DNA of 64,000 nt. Origin: Zychaea mexicana. Lineage: Eukaryota; Mucoromycota; Mucoromycetes; Mucorales; Lichtheimiaceae. The stretch spans positions 434,001 to 498,000 of the forward strand of contig NW_026516670.1 of assembly GCF_025766255.1 (NCBI RefSeq), written 5' to 3'. Shown piece after piece: positions 11,782-24,192 of the stretch. The notes under the pieces were generated by a model that was not told where the DNA came from, did no database searches, and worked only from the letters and a program-made list of their open reading frames with translations. The number at the start of each line of letters is the position of its first letter. Position 1 is the first letter of the stretch. The translations under genes and the position numbers were made by a program.

Positions 11782-14380
11782 ATGCTTCTTCGGCTGATCT
11801 GCTTGTTACAATGCCTTTGTACAGTCCATGCCAGTCTCTTTTCCAGCAGTAATCCGTACATTTCTGCAGGTACTTTGTTGCTATATCGCTCGCTCCTTTC
11901 TCAGCTATCAGCGAGAACATGGAAGAAAAGGATAAATAGCGGAAGGGACATGCGCAAAAACCATGAGGTACCTGGAACAAAAAAATGCTTATACCAACTA
12001 TCTCCCAATCAACCTTGTAGCTTCTGTCACGCTGTTCTCCAACACCTCATCCATTGACGCAGTTGATTCTGCCATTGAACCACAAAATTACAAACAAAAC
12101 ATTGTGCCTAATACGAACCTGACCCAACCCGACTCGTCTGGACTCTCAGTAACGTTTTTTCGTTCTGTTGTTTCTTATTATCTGAAATACTCAATGCGAT
12201 TGATATGCAGCTCGCTGCGCTCTTCCTCCTTCCTATGATATGCAGTCTAATATGATCTTATTGAAATGGCAATAATAGGGCATATTATACGATCGTGGTC
12301 TATCCTGTGAACTCGAAAATAGCTCGGATACGCCTGCACCACCATTGTTGACCGACCAACGAAAAATCGCCCTTGTTCGACGCGGCAATTGCTCTTTTGC
12401 AGATAAAGTTATATATTCGCAAATGGATGGCGCAGTAGGGGTCATCATTTACGACCAGATACCTTTTGAAAAGGATCCTCGGGCGGGCATCATGGTAATA
12501 GTGAACACCACTTTATAGCTCCAAGTAGATGGACCTCTTCCAAGAATGCACAGACTCCCACGATATCTGTCGTGGTTTACGCTGGGCATGCGCTTTTGAG
12601 AGTGGATAGAGCTGAGCGCCAAGTACTACACAAGAATATAATGTGTTTTCCAGAAAACTCAAATTTTGTCGCTTTTCGATATAGAACATTCCGCCCGGAA
12701 ATATTAGCATCGTCGCTTACTATGTCGACCTGGATATAGGTGTTGATTTATTGCGCAAACTACAACAAGAGGTACATGTCAACCAGGATGGCGCTAATAA
12801 TGTATCGTATCAGAAGGCGATCAAAGTCGTGTTGTATCCTGCAGTAGGCGGGTTTCCGAGCGCATGGGAATTTACACTTATTGTAGTCGTTGCTTTACTT
12901 GCAGTAAGCTTCTTAGCATCTGGTAAGAGGACTAGTCCTTTTTTTATGGAGAGTGAAAAATGGGTGCGCGGGTGCTTTGAAGGTGTTCAAAAAAAGGAGG
13001 AAATGATACATACATAGGAGACCGGCAACAAAGAAACAAACCATCGTTATTGTTATAATTACCTTGCATATTATGCAGGGTCAATCCAACTTGAAAAAAA
13101 AAACTTAACTCCCACCCATTTAATTTATCACTATCTAGTGGGCATGCATTATCATTTATGGCGTATTCGTCGTCGACAACGACTCTTGTATGAAAACGGA
13201 CTATTGCCACCCCCGTTTCCGCAAGCGTTCCAAGTCAATTCAGAAAAGAAGGTGATCGACGCATCCATGCTAACCTTGTTTCCAACACGTACCATTGGAG
13301 CCACAACCGATATCAATATTAACAATGACAACAACAACAACAACAACAACAACAGCATACAACCAGATTCACCCATCGCTGTTGCTACTCAGCGGCGGAA
13401 TTCCTCCCAATCTGTACGTTCTACTCGTTCTGGCAAAGCGCTACGAAACGCAGCGGCTCTTGCAACATCAGTCGATCAAAAGACTACGAACGATGCTACA
13501 ATAATATCGTTTGAACAACCACAACAACATCAGGAATCCATTGCAGAAGGTAGCACTTTTCCAACGCCGTCATCCCCAATACCAACACCACAAGCTCCAC
13601 AACACCAGCGGACGTGTCCTTCGACAGATCTTTCGGAGCACCTCGCCCATGTCGACGATGATTCTTGTGTTATCTGCTTGGATGGGTTTTCTTCCGGTGA
13701 CTCTGTGCGCAAGCTGCCATGCGGTCATGAGTATCACTGCGAGTGTATAGGTAATCTGTAGTTCTTTCTCGTGTATCACATCTGTTTCGATACGTCTGTC
13801 TAGAACTAGAGTACTTAATCGTTACTGTATGCTAGATCCTTGGCTTACGATAAAGTCCGCGTCATGTCCGTTATGCAAATACGACTGTTCACTCGACATC
13901 CCAAAAGCAACTTCGGATATCGAAATGGACACAGCTTCTTCTCGCGAAATAGGAGCCGATCATTTGTCTTTACCATCCCGTACGAATTCGCCTTTTTCTC
14001 TACGCTTTTTCGGTGGTAATGGCAGCAGCAGCACTTCATCGACCCCATCGCCGTCACCACACACACCTAGAACCATGTTTGGACCAACTATTCGAGCCGA
14101 TCAAGCGGAAGAGTTTAGTCGATCATGGATGGCTCGAAGTTTACCACGGAGTATGCGTCGTCAAGTCAACGAAGCAGCAGCAGCAGCAGCACAGCGTGGT
14201 GATAATGACCCTGCTATCGAGCTTCCAGCAAGGATGACAGGAAATTCCGAAAGCAACAACAACAATATCAATTTAGAAACCTTACCACCACCACCTCCAC
14301 CACAAGCACATCAGCCAGTACCTTCTGGACTTAGAGGCCGTATCGCTGGTTCCTTACCGAGCCAGTGGCGATCTCGATGA
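11782..14380 (+). CDS. PA-TM-RING E3 ubiquitin ligase (6 exons, about 633 aa)
   Basis: Secretory-pathway membrane E3 ligase of the PA-TM-RING type. Phase-consistent exons: 11782-11869, 11946-12148, 12279-12494, 12685-12922, 13139-13750, 13836-14380. The N-terminus (LLRLICLLQCLCTVHA) is a signal peptide. A protease-associated domain follows, with GILYDRGLSCE, RKIALVRRGNCSFADK and PGNISIVAYYVD blocks. One membrane helix (about residues 231-247, EFTLIVVVALLAVSFLA) leads into basic residues and a poly-Asn stretch. A C3H2C3 RING-H2 at about 427-470 runs from CVICL to CPLCK and includes CGHEYHCECIDPWL split by the last intron. The tail is Ser/Ala/Pro-rich. The second exon start is the least certain. 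It converges with the CysRS gene, 270 bp away. Confidence 0.82.
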
Positions 14381-14649
14381 TTCACTTATACCACACATCA
14401 TCACACTCAAGCATCATCCGCATTCTCTCTCTCTCTCCTACTAAGTTTTCCCTTACTCTTGTCCCATACCTTAGTACATCATCTGTCTCTCCACTCCCTC
14501 CCTCACTCACTCGTAACAAAGACTCAGTTCCTAATAGTACCCTGTCTTTTTTTGTAAATTTGAAAACAAATAGTATAATATATATAGTCTCTCTCTCTCT
14601 CTCCCTCTTTCTATCATTGAAGTAATTTACAAAAAAGATTCATCCGTTT
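14381..14649. other. Convergent intergenic spacer with CT microsatellites
   Basis: Separates the 3' ends of two convergent genes, so it must hold both polyadenylation regions. It contains CT-repeat tracts near 14425-14440 and 14587-14605 and a TATAATATATATA segment near 14572-14585. Confidence 0.5.
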
Positions 14650-17600
14650 TTATTTCGTGTGTTTGAGATATGCTTCGTATCCTTCGAGACTGTCCGGCTC
14701 ACCAGACTCTTTCAGGAATGCTTCGTATTTTTGGTATTCACTATGCAGTCCCTTCTGGACATCCATCTCCTTGGCAAGTTTTTTCACTTGATTCTTGGAC
14801 ATTTCAGGATTCTCCTGTTTTCGTTCCTTTTCAATGTCCTCTGGGGACTTTTTACCCTTCTGCAATCGATCCCATCCTTTCTGCAGTCGCTGGGCCTTGG
14901 CAGCAGCAGCCTGAGCAGCTTTAGCAGCTTGCTGAGCCAACTTTTCGTCACGGGCCTTCTTGACTTCTTCAGGTGTCAGTATTTTTACCAGTGCAGTGCC
15001 ATCTACGGTTATATAAGGCATTTAGTTAGCCACTGTGGATATCCATAATCCTGTTCGTAGGATGAACGATTCTTTACCTTTTTGATCGTCTAAAGCAACA
15101 CCAAGCTCTGCCAGTTGGACATCCCGAAGTTCGTCGGAGAGTTTGAGATATTCCTTGGGATCTTTCTTGTCGAGGGCAAGTTGTCGGACCTTGTCTCGGA
15201 ATGATGATAGCGTACGCAGGCATTGCATTAAAAATTCTTTCTATATATGTCCGGCTAATGTCAGCGATTCAATCACCTGTGAAGAAGTAGAAGGAGAATA
15301 CTTACGTCTGCACCAGCGTTGGATTTGGCATTGTCACCCATTTCGACACCAAAAATCTATTTTAGCCAAGAATCTAGTTCAATACATTTTGCTTTTTCTA
15401 CCATAATAGAGAAGACGCGACAAAATACCTCCATCATTCGGCTAATCCAGCTAGTAATATCTTCCAGTAAATCAATGTTTACATAGGCAGCACCCTTAAC
15501 AAGGTACTTGTTGGTCTGGTTGATCAAAGACATTATTTCATCCATGGCAACAGGCGTGTTGATTGAGTCGCAAAGTGCAAAATGAACACCATCGACACGT
15601 TCTTGGAAGCTAATGACGGCGATAATAATTTAGAGTTTGTGTTACGCATTATGTAGCAAAATTCAACTTACAAGGTGCTGAGTTCGTTCTCATCATCTCT
15701 CCAGCGGTGAGAAATGTCACCGTTGGGCAAAATTGTAGAGCCACGGGATCCATCAGATCGAATACGGTCGCTCAATGCAGCCACATTATCAAACAAATTC
15801 TTTGAAGACGAACCACCAAAGTCAATTAGTTTTATATCCATTTGCACATACAAACCACATACTAGATTGAGAAAAACATACCTTCATAGTGGTTTCCATG
15901 CCGACAGCTTCCTGCATACCCGACTGTTTGAAATCCATTTTGGTGTTCCACTGGTGGGCCAAGAAAAAGATACGCAATTGGCGGGGCGAATATGTCTTTA
16001 GTGCTTCTTGAATTGTGATAAAGTTCTTCAGACTCTTGCTCATCTTTTGTCCTTCGACATGCAAATGGCCGGCGTGCAAGAAGTAATTGACCCATTGTGG
16101 GCAGTTGTAATGCGCCTCCGACTGTGCCAATTCGTTGTCATGATGAGGGAATGCCAAATCGACACCGCCAGAGTGGATATCCATATTGTCGCCAAGCACA
16201 GCGCTTGCCATGACAGAGCACTCAATATGCCAGCCAGGTCGACCCTTACCCCAAGGTGAATCCCACACGGGCTCTCCGGGTTTAGATGCTTTCCACAATG
16301 CAAAATCGTTCTGGCTTCGCTTGCCTTGAAGTTTAGTGCCCAGCGAACCCTCACCATCTTCGATCAGAGCAATATCACCCTTGGACTTTGGTTCGAGTTT
16401 AGCATAGTGGTGTCCTTCGTGTCCGTCAAAGCGTGCGGTATCAAAATAAACTGAGCCGTCTGCTTCGTATGCGTATCCGTTTGCAATGATCTTTTTGACG
16501 TAGGTGACAATTTCAGGAACGAATTCGCTTACACGTGTTTTCACACTTGGTGAAAGAACCTTTTAGAAGAAAGTATCTGTAAGGCTCTTTATCGTTTCCT
16601 TTTCGGTTTCTTCGGATCTGTTGTCATTCTTAATTAGCTCTAACTTACATTCAATGCCTTCATATCCTTAAAGTACATATCTTCCCAATACGACGACAGT
16701 TCACGGAAGATCTTGGAGTCAGTCACTGCTTCTCCTTCCTGATAAAGTTTCTCGATTTCATCAGCAATTGCTTGATTAAATTGGTGGCAATATTGTTCAA
16801 TACTTAGAGTAATAACGTACAGTCTTATCCAACGCTAACGAGACAATATCCTGTGACGTATCCAACAGAACCTCTGCGCTCTGCTTGGCGTTGTTACCCT
16901 GAGCTAATGCACACTTTGCAACATCAATGGCAGCCCGAGACGCTTGCTAACATAGGGTGATAGTGATTAATGATCATTAGCAGCTGTATGTATATGTACC
17001 ACTATAACAGCTTAGGTCGCATAGCGCAAGGACTTACAAGAGCAGTGAAATGCATTTTGAACTTCTCATCGACCAAGACAGCCTTAGCCAATGCCTCGGG
17101 AGTCATCATTGCAACGAAAGCTGTCCAATCGGATGTCGCCTCAGAAGCAGCGCCTTTCACGGCAGAGAGTTTGGATGTTGCATAGTCGTTCCAGTACTTC
17201 TCGACTCTCTCAATAAGTTCGTTGTTTAGGCTTTCCGTCGAGTTTTTAAGGTTGTTGAACAAATATTGTTGGCGTGCTCGCAAAATGATCTAATATGTAA
17301 TTTTTTTTTGAATTAGATATCGCTGCTGGTTATATGCTAAGTTTGTTCTTTTTTACCTTATCATCAATATCTGTAACGTTTTGGACAAATTGAACTTGAT
17401 ATCCAAAATATGACTCCATGACACGTCGGATAATATCCATACTCAAGTAAGTTCTGATAACACATAGATAATAGTCCGTCAGATATTTTTTCTTTGCTTC
17501 TGTAGATGCGACTGAACGGTTGTCGTCGCTGCACCTTCTTTTACCTAGCGTGACCCATATGAGCTGCATCGTAGACGGTAGGGCCGCAGTTGTACCAGCT

Positions 17601-17901
17601 AACGTGACCTGGACGTTTAGGTACGAATTCAGTCTGAATTTAGAGCGTGAAGAAGGTTAGTCTTTCCATAGGATCAATTTGACCTTCGAGCAGGATCTTT
17701 CTTTCTCTGGGTCTTCAATACCTTGGTTTTGGTCAACGAATTGTATAATTTTAAAACAGGTTTATTAGAATTGTTCTCAGCAGAAGATGGAGCATGCCAA
17801 TTCGGCTGCACCCGGGAAGAGGAACTGGCCATTCTACAAAAAGAGCGTAAGGGGTACTTGCGAACAGAGATGCGAAGACTTAAAGACACCAGGCGCATCA
17901 A
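14650..17901 (-). CDS. Cysteinyl-tRNA synthetase (12 exons, 799 aa)
   Basis: Class I aminoacyl-tRNA synthetase charging tRNA-Cys. Exons on the minus strand: 17901-17722, 17633-17545, 17453-17357, 17289-17038, 16946-16821, 16750-16649, 16559-15882, 15799-15672, 15609-15429, 15356-15306, 15240-15078, 15002-14650; total 2400 nt, phases consistent. The HIGH-type motif is HMGH (about residues 86-89) after [16 protein letters not shown] is at about 454-458. Zinc ligands are the Cys near 71 in NCGPT, GWHIEC (about 391-396) and HHDNE (about 421-425). The C-terminal 120 residues are a Lys/Ala-rich helical extension, typical of the long eukaryotic cytosolic enzyme. The first 23 residues are Arg/Ser/Leu-rich without acids, like a mitochondrial presequence, and a second Met follows at MASSSSRV. 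This suggests two isoforms from two starts. Confidence 0.93.
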
Positions 17902-17910
17902 AAAGATCAG

Positions 17911-17957
17911 ACTGACCCGTGTCAGTGGCTTTTGCAGGTGGTGGTCGTGGCGACCAC
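17911..17957. promoter_or_regulatory. Two short perfect hairpins just upstream of the CysRS start
   Basis: ACTGAC-CCGT-GTCAGT (17911-17926) and GTGGTCG-TGG-CGACCAC (17941-17957) are perfect stems placed about 10 and 40 bases upstream of the first CysRS ATG. If transcribed they would lie in the 5' leader. A role in start choice is inference only. Confidence 0.25.
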
Positions 17958-18142
17958 CCCGCCCTCGCGTGAAGGGCTCTGGGCTGAAATCATGAGATGC
18001 GATGGTTACACGCTTAATTTTCGTTACTGCTGCGCCAAATGACTCACTTTATTTTGGTTATTGTGTTTTTACTGCTTTTATAACTATGATTAAGGAGATG
18101 AACGAAAACTATTGCGTTTTCCTGACCAGTCTTCAATGACCA

Positions 18143-21100
18143 TTATGCCGCAGTAGTCTTTTGTCGTGCCTCGATGTCTTTTAATGTCCATAAAGATACA
18201 CCTGACTGGTTCATTTCAAAAGGCTGCGCCATAGTTCTTAGAAACTTTTTGGCAATGACAAGGGCCATATCCGTTGACAAATTGGTAGAAGCATCCGTAA
18301 CATATTGATTGATCCATTTGGGTAACTTGGATCGCTTATCTGCTCTGGCAAATCGCTATTTTTCATCAGGACAAAAGAGTGAGTCTTACTGTTTAAATAT
18401 TATGAGCAAGGATCCATCATTGGAAAGTATCCATACCTTATCTGCAAACACCATCAATCCATAATCCGTCTTTCCTCGTAATACACGTCCAGCACACTGG
18501 GCTGCATGGCGCATGGCATCAAAGGTCAAGAAATCGTTTTCTCGGATGTGATGGTTATCCCGTAAATATTCCAATCGTGCCTAATGTACCGTAATCCGGT
18601 CGTGCATACCCTATTTTAATCCTTTTCCTTTCTCTTGTTCAAATTCGACAACAGAGCTCTAACCAACCTTAAGGATTCTCGACTCGGTGTATTGATATGG
18701 GATACCAAACATAAGTACAGCACGGCCATAATTGTGATCGAAATCGATACCTTCAGAGACCTTACCACGAGCCACCGACAGCAAAATAGCCCCACGTCCG
18801 TTATCACAGGCCTTGAATAAGCATTGCCACAAACAGTTAGTGACAAGAAATCAATGACGCTGGTTTATCTTACCTTTCTGTAGTTAGCAAGTGCCATGGA
18901 AGTCTCTGCGGCATCGGGAGTCTCCACAAAGATGAGCTTATGCTTCCATGCTTCGTTTAGAATACCCTAAAATATTTTGTCTTGTTATTTACTACTACTA
19001 CAGCTACACCCTACTACGACATAGAATATCGCATTACCATATCATTCCACATTGATACAATTTGCTCCATGTACAAATAACTTGGGAAGAAGCAAACGAC
19101 ACCATCAGGTACAATTTTAGAAAACTCCACCATAATTTGACCAAAGTTGCGAACAACGGCTGGATCGTTTCGAACCTCAAATTTGGAGCTTACAGCGACT
19201 TGATCCGAGCCACGAGTGATAACCTGATTAAAATGATAAATTAGAGAAACTCAAAGTTGTTCTTTATTCCTTCGCAACAACGAGCATTATCGAATGGTAG
19301 GCAGTAATTGTTATACGCACCATGGGTAAGAAACAGTTTCGCGTCAGCGTCATGGCATAACTTTCTTGAACGACAGCTTGGAAATTCAACATCTTAGGGT
19401 ACATTTCCAGCGGTGATAATGTTCCAGATGTAATGACCACTGTACCAAACCGTTCAAACACCGGCTTAATAGCTATAGACGCATCCAAGCAACTAATAGT
19501 ATCAATCAACCCCAGAAAAGATGTGTTGTCAGTTCGGAAAAAAAGGAAGCGTGGTAGTCCACATAACTTTTCTCCCACTTACGTGAAATGAAAGACTGGA
19601 TTGGGAATCGTAGCTGTTTCCGTCTCAAACGGCTCAAGGATCAACATGAATCCTTTATCATACGTGGCAACAAGGGTTGCAAACGAGGCGATCTTTTGTA
19701 AACTCGAATAATGCTCCAAATCGGTCAATTCAAGCGTACGGACAAGACTCGTAAGCCGCTCTGCACAGAATCGTAATGGCTTGCGTTCGATATAGGTTAC
19801 ATCTTTTAGATGCTGTAAAAACGAGACAGGTGTTTCCGCAACAACGTGCATGACGCGCATACGGGTTTTGAGATATTCAATGAACCTTCGCAGAAACGCT
19901 ACAAAGTGTTCCGCTCGTCGAATGTTTCCCGGTACTGCTTCTTTTAACAAGTCGTCTGGGAGTACTGGACTCGCCATAAATGTGTCTTCATCGCGTGCTG
20001 CACTTGCGTCCCGTAAACCTTCCACAAGTTTTGAATATTCGTTTCGTAATCGTTCTGCGTCCGTTTCTTTGATTCTAACGAGGCAAAAGAAATCATCATT
20101 ATCACCGTCAAGTATAGGTCGCTGCTCCTGGCTGAATGATAGATCATCACGCATATTTCACTACGTACTCTTGGATTCTATCCGCCAGCATCGTAATACT
20201 TCTTGCACCAGCGTCAAGCATCGGTCGCGTTAAATCGATACTGAGTGCTTCAATACACACATTGTCTAAAACCATACATTTTTATTAGCCAACCACATAC
20301 ACTTATCAAATGTTTAACATGACCATTTAAAAGTAGATTTACCAATATTGTGGGCTTCATCAAACACAACAATAGCATCTTTTGATAATTCTTTTGACAC
20401 AAGTTCAGCAACTTTTGGATCAAGCATATAGTGGTATGAATAAATGACGATGTTTGCAAACGGAATCTATTTATACAAGCACCTTATGATTAGCATGAGA
20501 ATACCCTACAAGATATATTGTTTAATTGCTAATAACACATAGAAAGAAATGACTTACTGCTCGTCGAACCAAATAGTAAGGGCAGAATTTCATTTTCTCG
20601 CAATACGCCTTCAAGTCAGCAAGTGTATAAATGCCTTTGGGAATAGGGTTTGGAGAATTCATGGCATCCAATTGCTAATAGTCACGAAAGTTCATACACA
20701 TCCACATATTATTATTATTATAAGGGAATCTTCTTCTTTCCATTGCTTGGCCTCTTCACACCGGAATTTATTTACCTCGTAAAAGTCGCATAGTTCCACA
20801 TTAGAATCGATTTCCAAATCTTGTGGATTGGTGTTGGCGCCTTTTCCTTTGCCTGCCTTTGCCCGTACCCAACTAGCTGTCATATTTCTGCATTTCGAGT
20901 CCACCACTTTTCCTTTTCGCTCTCTCGATACGACAGGATGCAAGCACAGGTTTTTCCGACTTGTCAATCCAACGCCAAAATAATCGTCTTCAAGTCCCTG
21001 TTCTTTACGGTATTTCATCAACTGTCGTAACTCTGCCAAAGCCTTTTCAATTTCTGGAACAGTTCGTGAACAGTATACTAGTTTACGATGATCTTCCGGG

Positions 21101-21528
21101 TGTTGCTAAGAATAAGCAAAAAAGAGATTTAACTCGTCTTTCTTTTTCTGTATATCCAAAGAGAGATTATGCGATTGCCTTCGTCCAAGACCCCAAATCT
21201 TACCATTTGGTAGGCTACAATGAGCGACAAAAGTGATACTGTTTTACCAGTACCAGAAGGCATTTCAAGCACACAGTGACCCTATATAACAATTACAAAG
21301 TATTTGATTTTAAGTCGAATGGGATCAATATTGGTCGTTAAAGTCTGCGTACCTGCGCATCAAGCGCCTTCTTTAGATCGCACATGTACTGGTATTGTTC
21401 GGGATAGATCTTGTCATAGGGAAAGTGCACTACGAGATCATCGATATTGAATCTGTTCAAGGAGCATGTTGTTAGCACAGCGAGTATACGATCGACGGGA
21501 TCAGACGGGAATCAACACTGTACATCAT
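18143..21528 (-). CDS. RAD3: TFIIH helicase XPD/Rad3/ERCC2 (14 exons, 764 aa)
   Basis: 5'-3' DNA helicase subunit of TFIIH, acting in nucleotide excision repair and promoter opening. Exons on the minus strand: 21528-21524, 21452-21353, 21281-21204, 21105-20776, 20674-20558, 20466-20343, 20265-20169, 20074-19583, 19492-19321, 19223-19038, 18966-18874, 18811-18668, 18580-18437, 18355-18143; 2295 nt in phase. The first exon is only 5 nt (ATGAT); joined it gives [20 protein letters not shown], matching the family N-terminus in place and length. Walker A is SGTGKT (about 44-49) and the DEAH box is at about 246-249. Four cysteines fitting the 4Fe-4S cluster lie at about 115, 133, 167 and 202. Later motifs include [27 protein letters not shown] and [14 protein letters not shown] (motif VI). 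Length equals the human protein (760 aa) within a few residues. Confidence 0.93.
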
Positions 21529-21879
21529 AGTTTGAAAGAGGTGAGAGAAAAGAGTGTGTATGTGCTGCGGGAATCTACGAGCGACCAGTTTACTTGGCAT
21601 TCAAAAATGTCCGCCGCCATCATCTGTGAGCATTAATTCAATGCCACCGCCATTACTGTCTAGCACAGTGTGGTCTTCTCACGCTTTCCAGTTATTATCA
21701 GCGTAGAAGCTAATATGTAGACGCACATTTACACATTCAAAACACAGTATTTGTTTTGTTTGACAAGTAGAGAATGAGGGCAAACAGCACCCGTATTCAA
21801 TTTTATTACAAAAAAAAGAAAAAGAGGGGTACGCGTATGGCACATACTCGCTGAGGGCTAAAGCACAAAAAAAAAGTAT
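21529..21879. other. Intergenic spacer between RAD3 and RPS20
   Basis: Holds the RAD3 upstream region and the RPS20 3' end, with A-rich runs at about 21808-21822 and 21866-21875. No other feature was seen. Confidence 0.5.
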
Positions 21880-22439
21880 TTAGGCAATGGTGACCTCAAC
21901 CTCCACACCAGGTTCAATGGAGATGGAAGTGATCTGCTTGACAATCTCGGAGGGCGAGTGCAAGTCGATCAAGCGCTTGTGGATTCTCATTTCGAACTTG
22001 TCGAAGGTCTCCGAACCGTTACCACAAGGAGACTTGCGGGTGGTGATACGGAGGACCTTGGTGGGAAGACGGACAGGTCCCTTGACCTTGAGCTGCTTGT
22101 CCTTGGCGCGTTGGATCAGGTCAGCCGACACTAACGATCGAGCAAAAATGCAGATTAGTCAACAGTTCTAGTAAACAGATCCCAGTCTGTCTTGTCTTTA
22201 AATTCCTTACCCTTTTCCAAGTTCTTGACGTTGCGCGAGGTCAACGTAATACGGATACGGTGGATCTTGGGCTGAGCCTGTTCCTCAAGGCCAGGTTTCT
22301 GAGTAGAGTTCTTAGCCTATTGCCAATTAAATCGCGTATATACATATATGTCAGAATGCCGGTTTTCGACGTAGAGGTGCCATCATTTTTTTTAATATGC
22401 AAATTGTTGACGGCCATCAAAACTTACGACGTAAGACAT
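21880..22439 (-). CDS. RPS20: 40S ribosomal protein uS10 (RPS20), 3 exons, 122 aa
   Basis: Small-subunit ribosomal protein. Exons on the minus strand: 22439-22428 (12 nt encoding MSYV), 22316-22211 and 22130-21880, total 369 nt, all GT-AG and in phase. The body carries the uS10 hallmarks: [18 protein letters not shown], then [20 protein letters not shown], then [18 protein letters not shown] and a final [11 protein letters not shown]. Length equals the usual 119-122 aa. A tiny first exon ending just after the start codon is common in fungal ribosomal-protein genes. Head-to-tail with RAD3. Confidence 0.95.
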
Positions 22440-23312
22440 TGTTTCGTAAATATCCCTAAGAACGGTTTAGTAATCTTAGTTAATTGCTGTTCGTAAAGCT
22501 TGCATTGAGCATTTGTTTTCTTTAATGCAACGTACCAGCGGTGACTAAGTCAAGCAGCAAAGAAGGAGAAGGTTTTAAAGATGGTGCACGCTGGGAACCT
22601 ATATCAAAAGAAATTTTTCTACCAAGCCACCCGGAATCGGCCCGTTCTTGGTTGGCAGAAGGATGCCTCACTGTTCAGTTTGCATGAATTTTTGTCATCT
22701 CCAAGTATATCTTTGACTCATTCGTCGTTATCAACATCCAAATACTATGGGATCACATGTTTATAGCATACAACCTATCAAATTGTTTCTTTTGTACGAT
22801 TAGAGCTGAATTCTTTAGCAACAATATATCGACGTGAGTAGATCGATATAAATGTTATCTTACTTAGAGCATGATGGTGCTATTTGAGCTCAGTGAAAGA
22901 ATGTCCCTACTCTTCAATTTTCGCACCGCTCTCGTCGTCGTCTGTATGTTTACACTTTGGTCCGTGGAAAATCATGAGGCACTCGACAGTGCGTCCTTAT
23001 GCTGTCGGTGCTGCTACAAATTGCGCAGGTGTATGTGAAATGCTATGTCGTAGGTAGTGAGGGCGGTGGCACCGGGCCCGATAATACTATCGTGCTTACT
23101 AGTCGAGCTAAGCTCGGCGCTGTTAGTAGACTCTGGCTTCCTCGAGCTGACAGATTTTACGTTTTTGAATTCGCTTCATTGAGGCGATGAGCAACTGTAT
23201 ATCAGAAACGTTTTGCTAGGAACCAAGATTATGATGACATCTTCATCAAAACTCGTATGTGCACTTTGTAATCGATACTTGTAGCGTCAAAAACCCCAGA
23301 TTGTAATTGATG
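22440..23312. other. Intergenic, nothing recognised
   Basis: Contains the RPS20 promoter region close to 22440-22560. Beyond that no gene, RNA or repeat could be supported; short frames near 22581 and 22999 have no recognisable features. Confidence 0.4.
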
Positions 23313-23612
23313 CTAATTGAAGCCTTCGAAAGCGTCTAAAAAGCTTACAAAAGCATTATAAAAAAACAAAAGAAATTGGTACGGTATCGTCTGAGTTAAT
23401 GCAAAGCATGGACACTTTGCCTCCTCATATGGACACGGTGCTTCAACAATTAACTTGTCTTCGCCATGGCTTGACGGAAACTTCTTTTTTGCACGTTTTC
23501 GGCGACTACTTGCTTGTTGATAAGCTTTCTTTTGCGCTGCCAACTTGGCTTTTAGTGTCGATAGCTCTTCTTCAACTCCTTTGAGCTTAAGCTTTGCAGT
23601 CGCATTCTCCAT
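23313..23612 (-). CDS. Hypothetical ORF with N-terminal coiled coil
   Basis: A 99-residue open frame. The first 48 residues form a heptad-patterned coiled coil (KLKLKGVEEELSTLKAKLAA) followed by a strongly basic cluster (RRKRAKKK), then a Cys-containing hydrophobic tail. The N-terminal half resembles a bZIP-like or structural coil. I found no convincing splice link to the next frame upstream. Real exon or remnant is undecided. Confidence 0.3.
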   Translation of the reverse strand: MENATAKLKLKGVEEELSTLKAKLAAQKKAYQQASSRRKRAKKKFPSSHGEDKLIVEAPCPYEEAKCPCFALTQTIPYQFLLFFYNAFVSFLDAFEGFN

Positions 23613-23641
23613 TTGAAGGTCATTTTTGGATTGTTACTTGC

Positions 23642-24192
23642 TTACTGTTGCTTCCACCATTTCTTTTTGGTCTCCTCGTACGCAAATTGGGCGGGCACAT
23701 GTTCCTGTTTAACTGATGGTTTCTTCACGTCCGACATGAGTAACCGTGTAGGGATCAGAAGCGCACCAGCTTTTGTGTCGCGTAAGTATCTCGCATATTG
23801 ATGGTGGACTGAGCTGTATAGCAAGTACTTGATGGGCATGTCTCTCGAATAGAATCCTTGTATCCGACCGATCCTAGTATAGAGTTAGCTAAACCAATGG
23901 GGTTGAGTTTCACGATAAAGTTGTATTACCCAAGTTCAATGTATACGATAACAGTACCTTGTATTATTTCGATTCCGTCCTCCTGGAGGTTTTTTGCTTG
24001 CGATATATCTATTACTCGCTCCTTTGTAACTAGGCTGCAGCGATTAGCATAAATGAATTGAAGGACTGCCTTCAGAACGGCTAGGACAGACATGAAACAA
24101 TTTATTACGTGTACAGTAGTAACAATATCAAGCGCTAGGCACACCATTATTAAATCTTTTGTCGAGTTGATTCGATACTTGGCGAACTCCAA
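23642..24192 (-). CDS. Hypothetical two-part ORF region
   Basis: Two minus-strand open frames lie end to end. 24192-23926 encodes a hydrophobic segment (a likely membrane helix in DLIMVCLALDIVTTVHVINC). 23839-23642 encodes a soluble Lys-rich C-terminus ending KKKWWKQQ. A candidate intron between them does not keep phase, so I could not join them. Neither part is recognised. Confidence 0.25.

Noticed and set aside
22581..22766. Plus-strand ORF between RPS20 and the coiled-coil ORF
   Set aside because: Short, no recognisable features and no splice partners.
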